Assembly: GCA_016787805.1 (NCBI GenBank) | Contig: JAEUTY010000024.1 | Coordinates: 1 to 64,000 of the forward strand | DNA from: Flavobacterium sp. | GTDB taxonomy: Bacteria > Bacteroidota > Bacteroidia > Flavobacteriales > Flavobacteriaceae | Length of the DNA: 64,000 nt | Direction of reading: 5' to 3' | In this document: positions 35,558 to 43,893 of the stretch, piece by piece | Position numbering within the stretch: the first letter of the stretch is position 1 | How the letters are laid out: each line of letters starts with the position of its first letter | Notes under the pieces: generated by a model | The model's database searches: none | The model's input: the letters and a program-made list of their open reading frames with translations, nothing else | Told to the model about the DNA's origin: nothing | Made by a program: the position numbers and the translations under genes

Positions 35558-36976
35558 TTATTCAAAACTTCTTGGTCCAATGAAGTTAGTTGTTGTTGTT
35601 TCAATCTCTTTATTACCTTCATAAACGCCAATTTTAATTTCCGTTTTATCGGTTTCTAACAGCGCTTGATTGATTTCAATAAACATGGTTCCTTTAGCTA
35701 AACCTTCTCTTGGAATACTAATTTTGTTATTTCCAACTACTTTAATTTCGCCTTTGATACCGATTAACTTCATAGTTACATCTTTGAAATCAGCTTCGGT
35801 TTTGTTAACAATTTTGAATGTATAAATGTTGCTAAGGTTGTCACCTTTGTGTTGGAACAATTGCCCTGGAAGATGTAAAACAGTAGCTTCAACATCATTT
35901 CGTAAGAACAACATTCCGATGAAAACACCTGTCAAAATAGCTAAAACAGCGATATAGCCTTTCATACGAGTAGTGAGCTTGAACTTTTCTTTCTTTACAA
36001 TCTCATCTTCACTTGCATAGCGGATTAATCCTTTAGGCAATCCAACTTTTTCCATAATTGTGTCACACTCATCGATACAAGCCGTACAATTGATGCACTC
36101 CAACTGTGTTCCGTTACGAATATCAATTCCAGTTGGGCAAACGTGAACGCAGACTTTACAGTCGATACAATCGCCTTTTCCTAAAGCAGCTCGATCTTCA
36201 TTTTTATTGAATTTAGCTCTACCTGTTTCGCCTTCACCACGCACATGGTCGTAAGCTACATTGATGGTTTTATTATCTAAAAGAACACCTTGCATTCTTC
36301 CGTAAGGACAAGCAATGATACACACTTGTTCTCTAAACCAAGCATAAATAAAATAGAAAACACCCGTAAAAATCAACAAAGCAATGAGCGTTCCAGCATT
36401 TTTGGTTGGCCCTTCTTTGATGAATCGAATCAGTTCGTCGCTACTTATCAAATACGCAAGAAATACATTCGCAATAATGAACGAAATCAGGAAGAAAATA
36501 ATTGTTTTTGTTACTTTTTTTCGAATCTTTTCTGCATCCCAATCTTGTTTGGCTAAGCGCATTTGAGCTGCTCTATCTCCTTCAATCCAAAATTCAATTC
36601 GTCTGAAAAGCATTTCCATAAAAATAGTTTGAGGACAAAACCATCCACAAAATATTCTACCAAAAGCCACTGTAAAAAGAGCTAAACCAACTACACCGAT
36701 AATCATTGATATTACAAACAAATGAAAATCTTGTGGCCAAAATGGGAAGCTAAAAATATTGAAACGTCTTTCGAGGACATTGAACATTAGAAACTGATTT
36801 CCATTGATTTTTACAAATGGAGCGCCGAATAAAAAGAGTAATAAAAAGTAGCTCAACCACTTTCTTCTATCATAAAATTTCCCAGATGGAATTTTAGGAA
36901 AAATCCATGCTCTTTTACCCTTACTATCGATAGTAGCAATGGTATCTCTAAAACTATCTTCTTGACTATTTGACAT
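35558..36976 (-). CDS. ccoG: cbb3 oxidase accessory protein CcoG (4Fe-4S)
   Basis: CcoG is a membrane iron-sulfur protein thought to reduce copper for insertion into cbb3 oxidase. The 472-residue protein has several transmembrane helices ('FGRIFCGWFCPQTIFMEMLFRRIE', 'IACPYGRMQGVLLD'), two ferredoxin-type clusters ('CIDCKVCVHVCPTGIDI', 'CINCTACIDECD'), and a C-terminal Ig-like periplasmic domain. It follows ccoP, separated by a 53-bp spacer that holds a perfect hairpin, and precedes ccoH. Confidence 0.96.
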   Translation of the reverse strand: MSNSQEDSFRDTIATIDSKGKRAWIFPKIPSGKFYDRRKWLSYFLLLFLFGAPFVKINGNQFLMFNVLERRFNIFSFPFWPQDFHLFVISMIIGVVGLALFTVAFGRIFCGWFCPQTIFMEMLFRRIEFWIEGDRAAQMRLAKQDWDAEKIRKKVTKTIIFFLISFIIANVFLAYLISSDELIRFIKEGPTKNAGTLIALLIFTGVFYFIYAWFREQVCIIACPYGRMQGVLLDNKTINVAYDHVRGEGETGRAKFNKNEDRAALGKGDCIDCKVCVHVCPTGIDIRNGTQLECINCTACIDECDTIMEKVGLPKGLIRYASEDEIVKKEKFKLTTRMKGYIAVLAILTGVFIGMLFLRNDVEATVLHLPGQLFQHKGDNLSNIYTFKIVNKTEADFKDVTMKLIGIKGEIKVVGNNKISIPREGLAKGTMFIEINQALLETDKTEIKIGVYEGNKEIETTTTNFIGPRSFE

Positions 36977-36990
36977 GGTATTTGAAATGA

Positions 36991-37019
36991 ATCACGCGAA
37001 TTTTAACAATCCGCGTGAT
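36991..37019 (-). promoter_or_regulatory. intercistronic hairpin between ccoP and ccoG
   Basis: ATCACGCG (36991-36998) and CGCGTGAT (37012-37019) are perfect 8-bp arms around a 13-nt loop. No T-run follows on the minus strand, so it looks like an mRNA-processing or stabilising stem that may set the amount of ccoP over ccoG. Confidence 0.55.
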
Positions 37020-37029
37020 GATTATAATC

Positions 37030-37980
37030 TTATTTTTTTTCTGCCACTTTGGTACTGTCAGTAGCAGTTGCTTTGGCATCAGCAGGCGCAGCAGCACCTT
37101 CTTCAACCCATAATTTTGCTTCAGCCTCAACTGGTTTTGCACCAGCTGGTTTACTTCCTTGTAAAGAAAGTACATAACTAGCCACTTTTTGTATATCAGA
37201 TGGTTTGATATTAGATTTCCAAGGCACCATACCCTTTCCTTCACGTCCACCTTCAGAAATGGTTTTGAAAACATTTTTGATTCCACCACCATTAATCCAA
37301 TATTCGTCGGTTAAGTTTGGCCCGATTTGTCCTCCACCATCGGCTTTGTGACAAGCCACACAAGCGTTAGTAAATATTTCTTTTCCTTTTGCTAAACTTT
37401 CTGCATCCGTTAATAACGTTACTTTATCAACGTTCATTTCGTCAGGAGCAGTTGATTTATTTTTTTCGATTTCAGCTTGAGCTAACTCTACCTCAGTTGC
37501 ATATTCTTGTGCTTGATTGTAATCGCCAAACACGTGAAAACGCAATAAATAAACAAAAGCGAAAATAATTGTAGCATAGAAAAGATACACCCACCAAGGA
37601 GGTAAAACATTATCTAACTCTTTAATTCCGTCGTAATCATGATCCAACATTACATCGGCATCATGTTCGATTTCTTTAGAACGCGTTAGCTTTTTCATTA
37701 AATTTTTCATGAATGGACTTTCAGAAAAAGATACTGATTGTGCTTCGGCTAATTTTTGTTTTTGTTCTTCTGTCAACATATGATAAGTCACTTTGTCAAC
37801 AGCATTGGTTACAATTTCAATTGCGATTAATAAGAACAAGAATACGCCTAAAAACAGCATTACCATTGGATACTTAATAAAAGCAGGATGATCACCAGAA
37901 TCAATAAAATATTCCATTGCTGCAAACACTGTTGCAAATATCACTGGAACTCTAACGTATGATGGAAATAATTTTTTCAT
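37030..37980 (-). CDS. ccoP: cbb3 oxidase subunit III CcoP (single heme c)
   Basis: CcoP passes electrons from donors to the oxidase core. The 316-residue protein has two N-terminal helices (about 10-25 and 35-55), a third near 130-150 ('LPPWWVYLFYATIIFAFVYLLRF', the CcoP anchor), and one cytochrome c domain with 'ACVACHKADGGGQIGPNLTDEYW' and the distal Met near 'GMVPWK'. Proteobacterial CcoP has two hemes; here I see only one CxxCH. The C-terminus is Ala/Lys-rich. It lies 23 bp after ccoQ. Confidence 0.94.
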   Translation of the reverse strand: MKKLFPSYVRVPVIFATVFAAMEYFIDSGDHPAFIKYPMVMLFLGVFLFLLIAIEIVTNAVDKVTYHMLTEEQKQKLAEAQSVSFSESPFMKNLMKKLTRSKEIEHDADVMLDHDYDGIKELDNVLPPWWVYLFYATIIFAFVYLLRFHVFGDYNQAQEYATEVELAQAEIEKNKSTAPDEMNVDKVTLLTDAESLAKGKEIFTNACVACHKADGGGQIGPNLTDEYWINGGGIKNVFKTISEGGREGKGMVPWKSNIKPSDIQKVASYVLSLQGSKPAGAKPVEAEAKLWVEEGAAAPADAKATATDSTKVAEKK

Positions 37981-38003
37981 TATATAACTTTTATAATTTT
38001 TGA

Positions 38004-38171
38004 TTAGTCTTTCAGAGGAAGATTACTTAATTCATTTATCGTTTCTTTTTTGTACGTCATTGCCCAAATAAAGAAGGCTACAAATACAGTAAAGAATATC
38101 GTTAGTGAAATGATGGGATAGATAGACACACCGTCAATCGTTTCCATATTATGTTTGATGAATTTTAGCAT
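38004..38171 (-). CDS. ccoQ: cbb3 oxidase small subunit CcoQ
   Basis: A 55-residue frame between ccoNO and ccoP. It reads MLKFIKHNMETIDGV, one transmembrane helix ('YPIISLTIFFTVFVAFFIWA'), then a charged tail 'MTYKKETINELSNLPLKD'. Size, single helix near the N-terminus and place in the operon fit CcoQ, which stabilises the interaction of CcoP with the core. ATG at 38171 and TAA at 38004-38006; it is 5 bp after the ccoNO stop. Confidence 0.88.
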   Translation of the reverse strand: MLKFIKHNMETIDGVSIYPIISLTIFFTVFVAFFIWAMTYKKETINELSNLPLKD

Positions 38172-38176
38172 AACTT

Positions 38177-40354
38177 CTATTTTTTAACTTTAATATCAGT
38201 ACCCAATCGTTGTAAATATGCGATAAGTGCTACAATTTCTCTGTCTTTCATCGGAACAAATTTTTCACCTTTTGCTTCCGCTTTTTTCTTACTATCCTCG
38301 TATGATTTCACAAAATCAGGATCGTTATACAAGTTTTTCTCAATGGCTTCGGATTGTGCTGCAATGCTAGTTTTAGCGTTAGCAATATCTTCTTTAGTAT
38401 AAGGAACACCTAAAGTAACCATGGCTTCCATTTTTTTCTCAGTCATTGAATAATCCATCGGACTATTGGCAAACAACCATTTGTAACCTGGCATAATTGA
38501 ATTAGGAGAAGTACTTTGTGGATTCCACATGTGATTGAAATGCCAGTTATCATTGTATTTTCCACCTAGTCTATGTAAATCTGGCCCTGTACGTTTTGAA
38601 CCCCAAAGGAATGGATGTTGGTATACATATTCACCTGCTTTAGAGTACTCACCATAACGCTCTACTTCTGAACGGAATGGACGAATCATTTGAGAGTGGC
38701 AACCTACACAACCTTCACGGATGTACAAATCTCTTCCTTCTAATTCAAGAGGAGTATAAGGTTTAACAGCAGCGATAGTTGGTATATTTGATTTTACCAT
38801 AATGGTTGGAATAATTTGAATAATACCACCAATTAAAATTGCTACAGTTGTTAATAAAGTAAATTGAACTGGTTTACGCTCTAACCAAGCATGCCATTTT
38901 TCACCTTTCAATCTGCTTCCGCTGATTGTAGCTAGTGCAGGAGCTTCTGCTAATTCATCTTCAACCGCTGATCCAGCCATAACTGTTTTTACCACGTTAT
39001 AAACCAATACTATAACACCCACAAAATATAAAGTACCACCAATAGCACGCATCCAATACATTGGAATAATTTGCGTTACAGTTTCAAGGAAGTTACCGTA
39101 AACTAAAGTTCCGTCAGGATTGAATTGTTTCCACATAGAAGCTTGAGTAAATCCAGCGACATACATTGGAAGTGCGTATAAAATAATACCTAAAGTACCT
39201 ATCCAGAAGTGGAAATTAGCCAATTTTTCAGAAAACAATTTGGTTTTGGTCATTCGAGGTATTAACCAATAAATCATACCGAATGATAAGAAACCGTTCC
39301 ATGCTAAAGCTCCAACGTGAACGTGAGCTATAATCCAATCGGTAAAGTGTGCAATAGCATTTACGTTTTTCAATGAAAGCATCGGACCTTCAAATGTTGC
39401 CATACCGTAACCAGTAATTGCAACTACGAAAAATTTCAATACAGCATCTGTACGCACTTTATCCCAAACACCACGAAGTGTTAATAAACCATTAATCATA
39501 CCACCCCAAGATGGAGCGATCAACATTACAGAGAAAACAACACCTAAATTTTGTGCCCAATCTGGAAGAGCAGAATACAATAAGTGGTGAGGTCCAGCCC
39601 AAATGTAAATGAAAATTAACGACCAGAAGTGAATAATAGAAAGTCTGTATGAATATACTGGGCGATTAGCCGCTTTTGGAACAAAGTAATACATCATTCC
39701 TAAGAAAGGTGTTGTAAGGAAGAAAGCTACTGCATTGTGTCCGTACCACCATTGTACTAAAGCGTCTTGAACTCCAGCGTATACTGAGTATGATTTTAAA
39801 CCCGAAACAGGCAATTCTAAACTATTGAAAATATGAAGTACAGCAACTGTTACGAATGTAGCAATGTAAAACCAGATGGCTACATAAATGTGACGTTCTC
39901 TTCTTTTGATAATGGTTCCAATCATATTGATACCAAAAACCACCCAAATCAAGGCGATTGCAATATCAATTGGCCATTCTAACTCAGCGTATTCTTTAGA
40001 AGTTGTAATTCCTAAAGGTAAAGTAATCGCTGCTGCTACAATGATTAATTGCCATCCCCAAAAGTGAACATTACTTAAAAAGTCGCTCAACATTCTGGTT
40101 TTGAGTAAGCGTTGCATTGAGTAATAAACTCCAGCAAACATAGCGTTACCCACAAAAGCAAAAATCACCGCATTAGTGTGTAAAGGTCGTAATCGTCCAA
40201 AACTTAAAAACGAAATTCCATCCGTAAGATTTGGGAAAAGGAAAAAGATAGCGAGTATTAAACCCACTAACATTCCCACAACTCCAAACAGGATGCTCGC
40301 GTAGACGAATTTCTTTACAATTTTGTTGTCGTAATAAAATTGTTGCATTTCCAT
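38177..40354 (-). CDS. ccoN: cbb3 oxidase fused subunits I and II (CcoNO)
   Basis: The 725-residue protein joins the catalytic subunit CcoN (about 1-490) to the monoheme cytochrome subunit CcoO (about 510-725). CcoN parts visible are twelve or so membrane helices, 'RLRPLHTNAVIFAF', 'QWWYGHNAVAFFLTTP' and 'AGPHHLLYSALPDW' with the copper/heme histidines, and 'ITDWIIAHVHVGALAWNGF'-like text near 330 with the heme-ligand His pair. CcoO is marked by 'LYIREGCVGCHSQMIRPFRSEVERYGEYS' with one heme c site. The enzyme reduces oxygen to water with high affinity and pumps protons. The fusion is usual in Bacteroidota. Starts 2 bp after ccoS. Confidence 0.96.
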   Translation of the reverse strand: MEMQQFYYDNKIVKKFVYASILFGVVGMLVGLILAIFFLFPNLTDGISFLSFGRLRPLHTNAVIFAFVGNAMFAGVYYSMQRLLKTRMLSDFLSNVHFWGWQLIIVAAAITLPLGITTSKEYAELEWPIDIAIALIWVVFGINMIGTIIKRRERHIYVAIWFYIATFVTVAVLHIFNSLELPVSGLKSYSVYAGVQDALVQWWYGHNAVAFFLTTPFLGMMYYFVPKAANRPVYSYRLSIIHFWSLIFIYIWAGPHHLLYSALPDWAQNLGVVFSVMLIAPSWGGMINGLLTLRGVWDKVRTDAVLKFFVVAITGYGMATFEGPMLSLKNVNAIAHFTDWIIAHVHVGALAWNGFLSFGMIYWLIPRMTKTKLFSEKLANFHFWIGTLGIILYALPMYVAGFTQASMWKQFNPDGTLVYGNFLETVTQIIPMYWMRAIGGTLYFVGVIVLVYNVVKTVMAGSAVEDELAEAPALATISGSRLKGEKWHAWLERKPVQFTLLTTVAILIGGIIQIIPTIMVKSNIPTIAAVKPYTPLELEGRDLYIREGCVGCHSQMIRPFRSEVERYGEYSKAGEYVYQHPFLWGSKRTGPDLHRLGGKYNDNWHFNHMWNPQSTSPNSIMPGYKWLFANSPMDYSMTEKKMEAMVTLGVPYTKEDIANAKTSIAAQSEAIEKNLYNDPDFVKSYEDSKKKAEAKGEKFVPMKDREIVALIAYLQRLGTDIKVKK

Positions 40355-40356
40355 AA

Positions 40357-40551
40357 TTATAATTGTTTTTCTTCGGTTATTTTAATTTGATTTTTATTTG
40401 TTTCTTTTCGTAGTTCGTCGTCAAATAACATTCTGACTGACGGAGTATAGTCGTCGTCGTATTGTCCGGACTTAACCGCGCGGATAAATGCATATAAAAA
40501 TGCAATTGCTACTACTATACTGATGGATATTAATAAATAAATGACACTCAT
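40357..40551 (-). CDS. ccoS: cbb3 oxidase maturation protein CcoS
   Basis: A 64-residue protein with one transmembrane helix ('VIYLLISISIVVAIAFLYAFIRA') and the short cytoplasmic tail 'VKSGQYDDDYTPSVRMLFDDE', the CcoS signature. CcoS is needed to insert heme and copper into the oxidase. I start at ATG 40551, preceded by a purine-rich TTAGAGGT; the longer frame would begin with TTG inside the promoter box at 40570-40577. First gene of the cco operon. Confidence 0.93.
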   Translation of the reverse strand: MSVIYLLISISIVVAIAFLYAFIRAVKSGQYDDDYTPSVRMLFDDELRKETNKNQIKITEEKQL

Positions 40552-40569
40552 ACCTCTAATTTGTGTTAA

Positions 40570-40613
40570 CAAAGTTACTTGGGCTTATTTTTATAAAATA
40601 TGACATTTGTCAT
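40570..40613 (-). promoter_or_regulatory. Fnr-type site and promoter of the cco operon
   Basis: ATGACATTTGTCAT (40600-40613) has perfect ATGACA/TGTCAT arms and TGA-N6-TCA layout. On the minus strand TAACTTTG (40570-40577) is a full TAnnTTTG box, and 26 nt separate the dyad from its TTTG. The dyad centre falls near -43 from the predicted start, the class II activator position. No TTG is found at -33. Confidence 0.75.
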
Positions 40614-40635
40614 ACTCTTAAAATTCTCTTAAAAT

Positions 40636-43011
40636 TTATTTACGCCGAGCAAAATAATTACTCATAATCGTCACAAAACTTACAATGGTTATAGTGCTTA
40701 AAGGCATTATTATTGCGGCAACTAAAGGCGACAAATTACCTGTAACTGCATAACTTAGTCCAACAACATTATACAACAATGACAAACCAAAGCTCATGTA
40801 AATGGTTTTCATGGCGTTTTTAGAATAATTCATAAAAAACGCAATTCGATCAAACTGTGACGCGTCTAAAATTCCGTCGCAAGCAGGAGAAAAAACATTT
40901 ACATTTTCTGAAATAGAAATTCCGACATTACTTTGTGCTAAAGCGCCTGAATCGTTCAAACCATCACCTACCATCATTACGTTTTTGCCTTGTGATTGTA
41001 GACTTTCTATGTAGGCAAGCTTTTCTTCTGGTTTTTGATTGAAAACTAAAGTCGTATTGCTTGGTAGCATTTTTTCGAGTATTTTTCGTTCTCCATCATT
41101 ATCACCAGAAAGCACTACGATATTGTATTTTTTAGCTAATCTTTCAAATAGCTGTTCCAAGCCATTTCGATATTGATTATTAAACACGTAGCTTCCCTTG
41201 TAAACACCATTAATTTCAACATGCACTTTGGTTTTCTTATGCGTGTTCTCGCTCATGTGTTGTAAGTACTGTGACGAACCTAATTTGATCGTGTCGTTTT
41301 GGATAGAAGCAAAAATTCCTTTTCCAATTACTTCTTCAAAATGCGTGACTTCCATTTTATCAAAATGCGGAATGAACTCGTACAAACGTCGACTCAATGG
41401 ATGATTGGAACCACGAAGTACGTTCTTTAATAGTTTCAAATCAGCGTCATTCAACGGTGTTCCTTCATATGTAATCGCAGTTTTTTTATTGGTAGTGATG
41501 GTTCCAGTTTTATCAAAAACTATCGTATCTACTTTGGCGAGTTGTTCAATTACTAAAGCATTTTTTAGATAAAATTTTCTATTTCCTAAAATGCGCAACA
41601 CATTTCCCAACGTAAATGGCGCTGTCAATGCCAATGCACACGGGCAAGCTACAATCAAAATCGCCGTAAAAACATTAAATGCTGTTGTAGTATCAAAAAA
41701 CAACCAATAGACAAAGGAAACAACTGCCAATCCTAGTAATGCTGGCGTAAAATAGCGGCTGATTTTGTCGGTTATGGTTTTGTGTTTTTGTTCGACTCTT
41801 TTCTGAAAAACATCATTGCTCCACAATTGCGTGAGGTAACTTTGTGAAACCGAAAACAATACTTCCATTTCGATGACTTTGCCCAATTGCTTTCCTCCTG
41901 CGAACACTTTGTCTCCCGATTTTTTTTCAATTGGAACTGCTTCGCCTGTAACAAAACTGTAATCTATCGATGCCTTTTCAGAAATTAAAATCCCGTCTAC
42001 AGGAATCAGTTCTTGGTTGCGAATAAGTAATCTGTCGCCTTTCTCAATAGCATACACTTGAACTGCTTCTTCTTTTCCGTCAGGTAAAACTTTGGTTATT
42101 GCAATGGGAAAATACGATTTATAATCGCGTTCAAAGGATAAGAAATCGTAGGTCTTGGTTTGAAATAATTTACCCAAAAGCATAAAGAAAATCAATCCAC
42201 ACATACTGTCAAAAAAGCCTTGACCGTAGTCAAAAACGATGTCCACAGTACTTCGTACAAACATCACAACAATTCCTAGTGCAATTGGAATATCAATATT
42301 CAATAAACCCGATTTGATGCTTTTCCAAGCCGAAACATAATAACCCGAAGCCGAGTAAACGAATGCTGGCAATGATAAACCAAAAATCAACCAACGGAAA
42401 AATCCACGGTATTGATTGATCCAAAATTCTTCTACTTCAAAATATTCGGGGAACGAAAGCAACATGATATTTCCAAAACAGAAAAATGCTACTCCGATTT
42501 TATAAATTAAAGAGCGATCAACGTTCTTTTTACCTTCATCAAAGTTTTCTAAACTAATGTAAGGCTCATAACCAATAGAACTGAGTAATTCGACAATATT
42601 TTTTAGTGTTGTTTTTTGTGGATTGTAAGTTACACGCACTTTTTTCTCTGGAAAATTTACCTGAGAAGCATTTATCCCTGATTGTAGTTTTTGCAGATTC
42701 TCTAAAATCCAAATACACGAACTACAATGTATATGCGGAATGTAGAGCGATACAATGTTGGTTGAATCCTCTTGAAAATCGAGAAGTTTTGCAACAATTT
42801 CATCATTGTCCAAAAAATCATATTTGCCTTTTATGTCCAGTGGAGTCGCGCCAGGTGACGCTTGAAAATCATAATAACACGTTAAATCATTTTGACTAAA
42901 AATTTCGTAAACGGTTTTACAACCAGTACAACAGAATTTCTTTTCTTCAAATACAACCTCATCTTTTTTTATGATTTCATTACCACAATGGAAACAATTT
43001 TCTGTGTCCAT
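40636..43011 (-). CDS. ccoI: copper-translocating P-type ATPase CcoI/FixI
   Basis: CcoI exports copper to the periplasm for cbb3 oxidase assembly. The 791-residue protein has an N-terminal zinc-ribbon-like 'CFHCGNEI...CCTGCKTVY' pair, a heavy-metal-associated domain with 'HIHCSSCIWILENL', eight membrane helices, the metal-binding 'CPCALAL', phosphorylation 'DKTGTIT', and 'GDGLNDSGALAQS'. The two N-terminal metal motifs are typical of the FixI branch. It is upstream of ccoS but 84 bp away, with an Fnr-type promoter in between, so the two are likely separate units under the same control. Confidence 0.94.
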   Translation of the reverse strand: MDTENCFHCGNEIIKKDEVVFEEKKFCCTGCKTVYEIFSQNDLTCYYDFQASPGATPLDIKGKYDFLDNDEIVAKLLDFQEDSTNIVSLYIPHIHCSSCIWILENLQKLQSGINASQVNFPEKKVRVTYNPQKTTLKNIVELLSSIGYEPYISLENFDEGKKNVDRSLIYKIGVAFFCFGNIMLLSFPEYFEVEEFWINQYRGFFRWLIFGLSLPAFVYSASGYYVSAWKSIKSGLLNIDIPIALGIVVMFVRSTVDIVFDYGQGFFDSMCGLIFFMLLGKLFQTKTYDFLSFERDYKSYFPIAITKVLPDGKEEAVQVYAIEKGDRLLIRNQELIPVDGILISEKASIDYSFVTGEAVPIEKKSGDKVFAGGKQLGKVIEMEVLFSVSQSYLTQLWSNDVFQKRVEQKHKTITDKISRYFTPALLGLAVVSFVYWLFFDTTTAFNVFTAILIVACPCALALTAPFTLGNVLRILGNRKFYLKNALVIEQLAKVDTIVFDKTGTITTNKKTAITYEGTPLNDADLKLLKNVLRGSNHPLSRRLYEFIPHFDKMEVTHFEEVIGKGIFASIQNDTIKLGSSQYLQHMSENTHKKTKVHVEINGVYKGSYVFNNQYRNGLEQLFERLAKKYNIVVLSGDNDGERKILEKMLPSNTTLVFNQKPEEKLAYIESLQSQGKNVMMVGDGLNDSGALAQSNVGISISENVNVFSPACDGILDASQFDRIAFFMNYSKNAMKTIYMSFGLSLLYNVVGLSYAVTGNLSPLVAAIIMPLSTITIVSFVTIMSNYFARRK

Positions 43012-43033
43012 AATTTGCTCATTTTACCTGCAA

Positions 43034-43093
43034 CAAAGGTTACACAATGCTTAAAATTAAAATATGATATTTGTCATGGTTTTAATATCTTTG
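43034..43093. promoter_or_regulatory. shared Fnr-type site with divergent promoters (ccoI and fnr-like gene)
   Basis: The dyad ATGATATTTGTCAT (43064-43077) lies between divergent genes. On the minus strand its edge is 26 nt from the TTTG of TAACCTTTG (43034-43042; one base longer between TA and TTTG than usual), the activating arrangement seen at ccoS and hemN. On the plus strand TATCTTTG (43086-43093) begins 8 nt after the dyad, so bound regulator would overlap the core promoter of its own gene. Confidence 0.7.
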
Positions 43094-43117
43094 TAAAACT
43101 TAAACTATAATCTAGGT

Positions 43118-43798
43118 ATGAGTAAGTGTGAACAGTGCATTGTAAGACAATTTAGCTCCTTAAAAGCGTTAACCAAAGAAGAATTGGTGCGCATGGCCGA
43201 ATGTAAAACTTCATATACTATTAAAAAAGGTGAACCCATTTTTGAAGAAGGCGAAGTAACCAATGGTATTTACTGTGTAAAAGATGGAGTTTGTAAAATG
43301 ACCAAATTGAGCGCCAATGGAAAAGATCAAATTGTAAAATTAGTCAAATCAGGTGAACTCTTAGGTCAGCGTTCGATGATTAGTGATGAACCCGCCAACT
43401 TGAGTGCCGTTGCATTAGAAGACATGGAAGTATGTTTTATTCCGAAAACTGAAGTTATGGCTTTTTTTAACCAAAATAATCAATTTTCGATGAATGTAAT
43501 GAAAACCATTTGTGGTGATTTGAAAGAAGCCGACGATCACATGGTTTCGATGGCGCAAAAAAGCGTGAAAGAACGTTTGGCCGAAACCCTACTCTATTTG
43601 GAAGACACGTTTGGAAAAAGCCAAGATGGTTCGTTACACATTCAATTATCGCGCGAAGAATTGGCTGGTATGATTGGAACTGCTACCGAAAGTTGTATTC
43701 GTTTGCTTTCTGAATTCAACAAAAGTGGTTATGTCGATTTGACTGGAAAGAAAATTACCATTTTAGATCGCAACAAATTGCGACGTTTGGCCGATTAA
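43118..43798 (+). CDS. Crp/Fnr family transcriptional regulator (Fnr-like)
   Basis: A 226-residue regulator with a cyclic-nucleotide-binding-type beta roll (about 15-130; 'IFEEGEVTNGIYCVKDGVCKM') and a Crp-type winged HTH ('LSREELAGMIGTATESCIRLLSEFNKSGYVDL'). N-terminal C4 and C7, with C29, C53 and C59 further on, could bind an iron-sulfur cluster as in Fnr, but the spacing differs from E. coli Fnr. In the recognition helix, Glu and Arg of the E-x-x-S-R motif are kept ('ESCIR') while the Ser is Ile. Divergent from ccoI with a shared dyad; a terminator follows. The natural candidate to control ccoI, the cco operon and hemN. Confidence 0.92.
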   Translation: MSKCEQCIVRQFSSLKALTKEELVRMAECKTSYTIKKGEPIFEEGEVTNGIYCVKDGVCKMTKLSANGKDQIVKLVKSGELLGQRSMISDEPANLSAVALEDMEVCFIPKTEVMAFFNQNNQFSMNVMKTICGDLKEADDHMVSMAQKSVKERLAETLLYLEDTFGKSQDGSLHIQLSREELAGMIGTATESCIRLLSEFNKSGYVDLTGKKITILDRNKLRRLAD

Positions 43799-43823
43799 TT
43801 TTAACATTTTATTTCTACATACA

Positions 43824-43852
43824 AAACTGCTTCATTTAAGCAGTTTTTTTTT
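43824..43852 (+). terminator. terminator of the Fnr-like gene
   Basis: AAAACTGCTT-CATTT-AAGCAGTTTTTTTTT: a strong stem with T-run, 25 bp after the stop codon. Confidence 0.92.
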
Positions 43853-43893
43853 ATTTTTATAGAAAATCGTTTTTTACAAAATTGTAAATAAAA

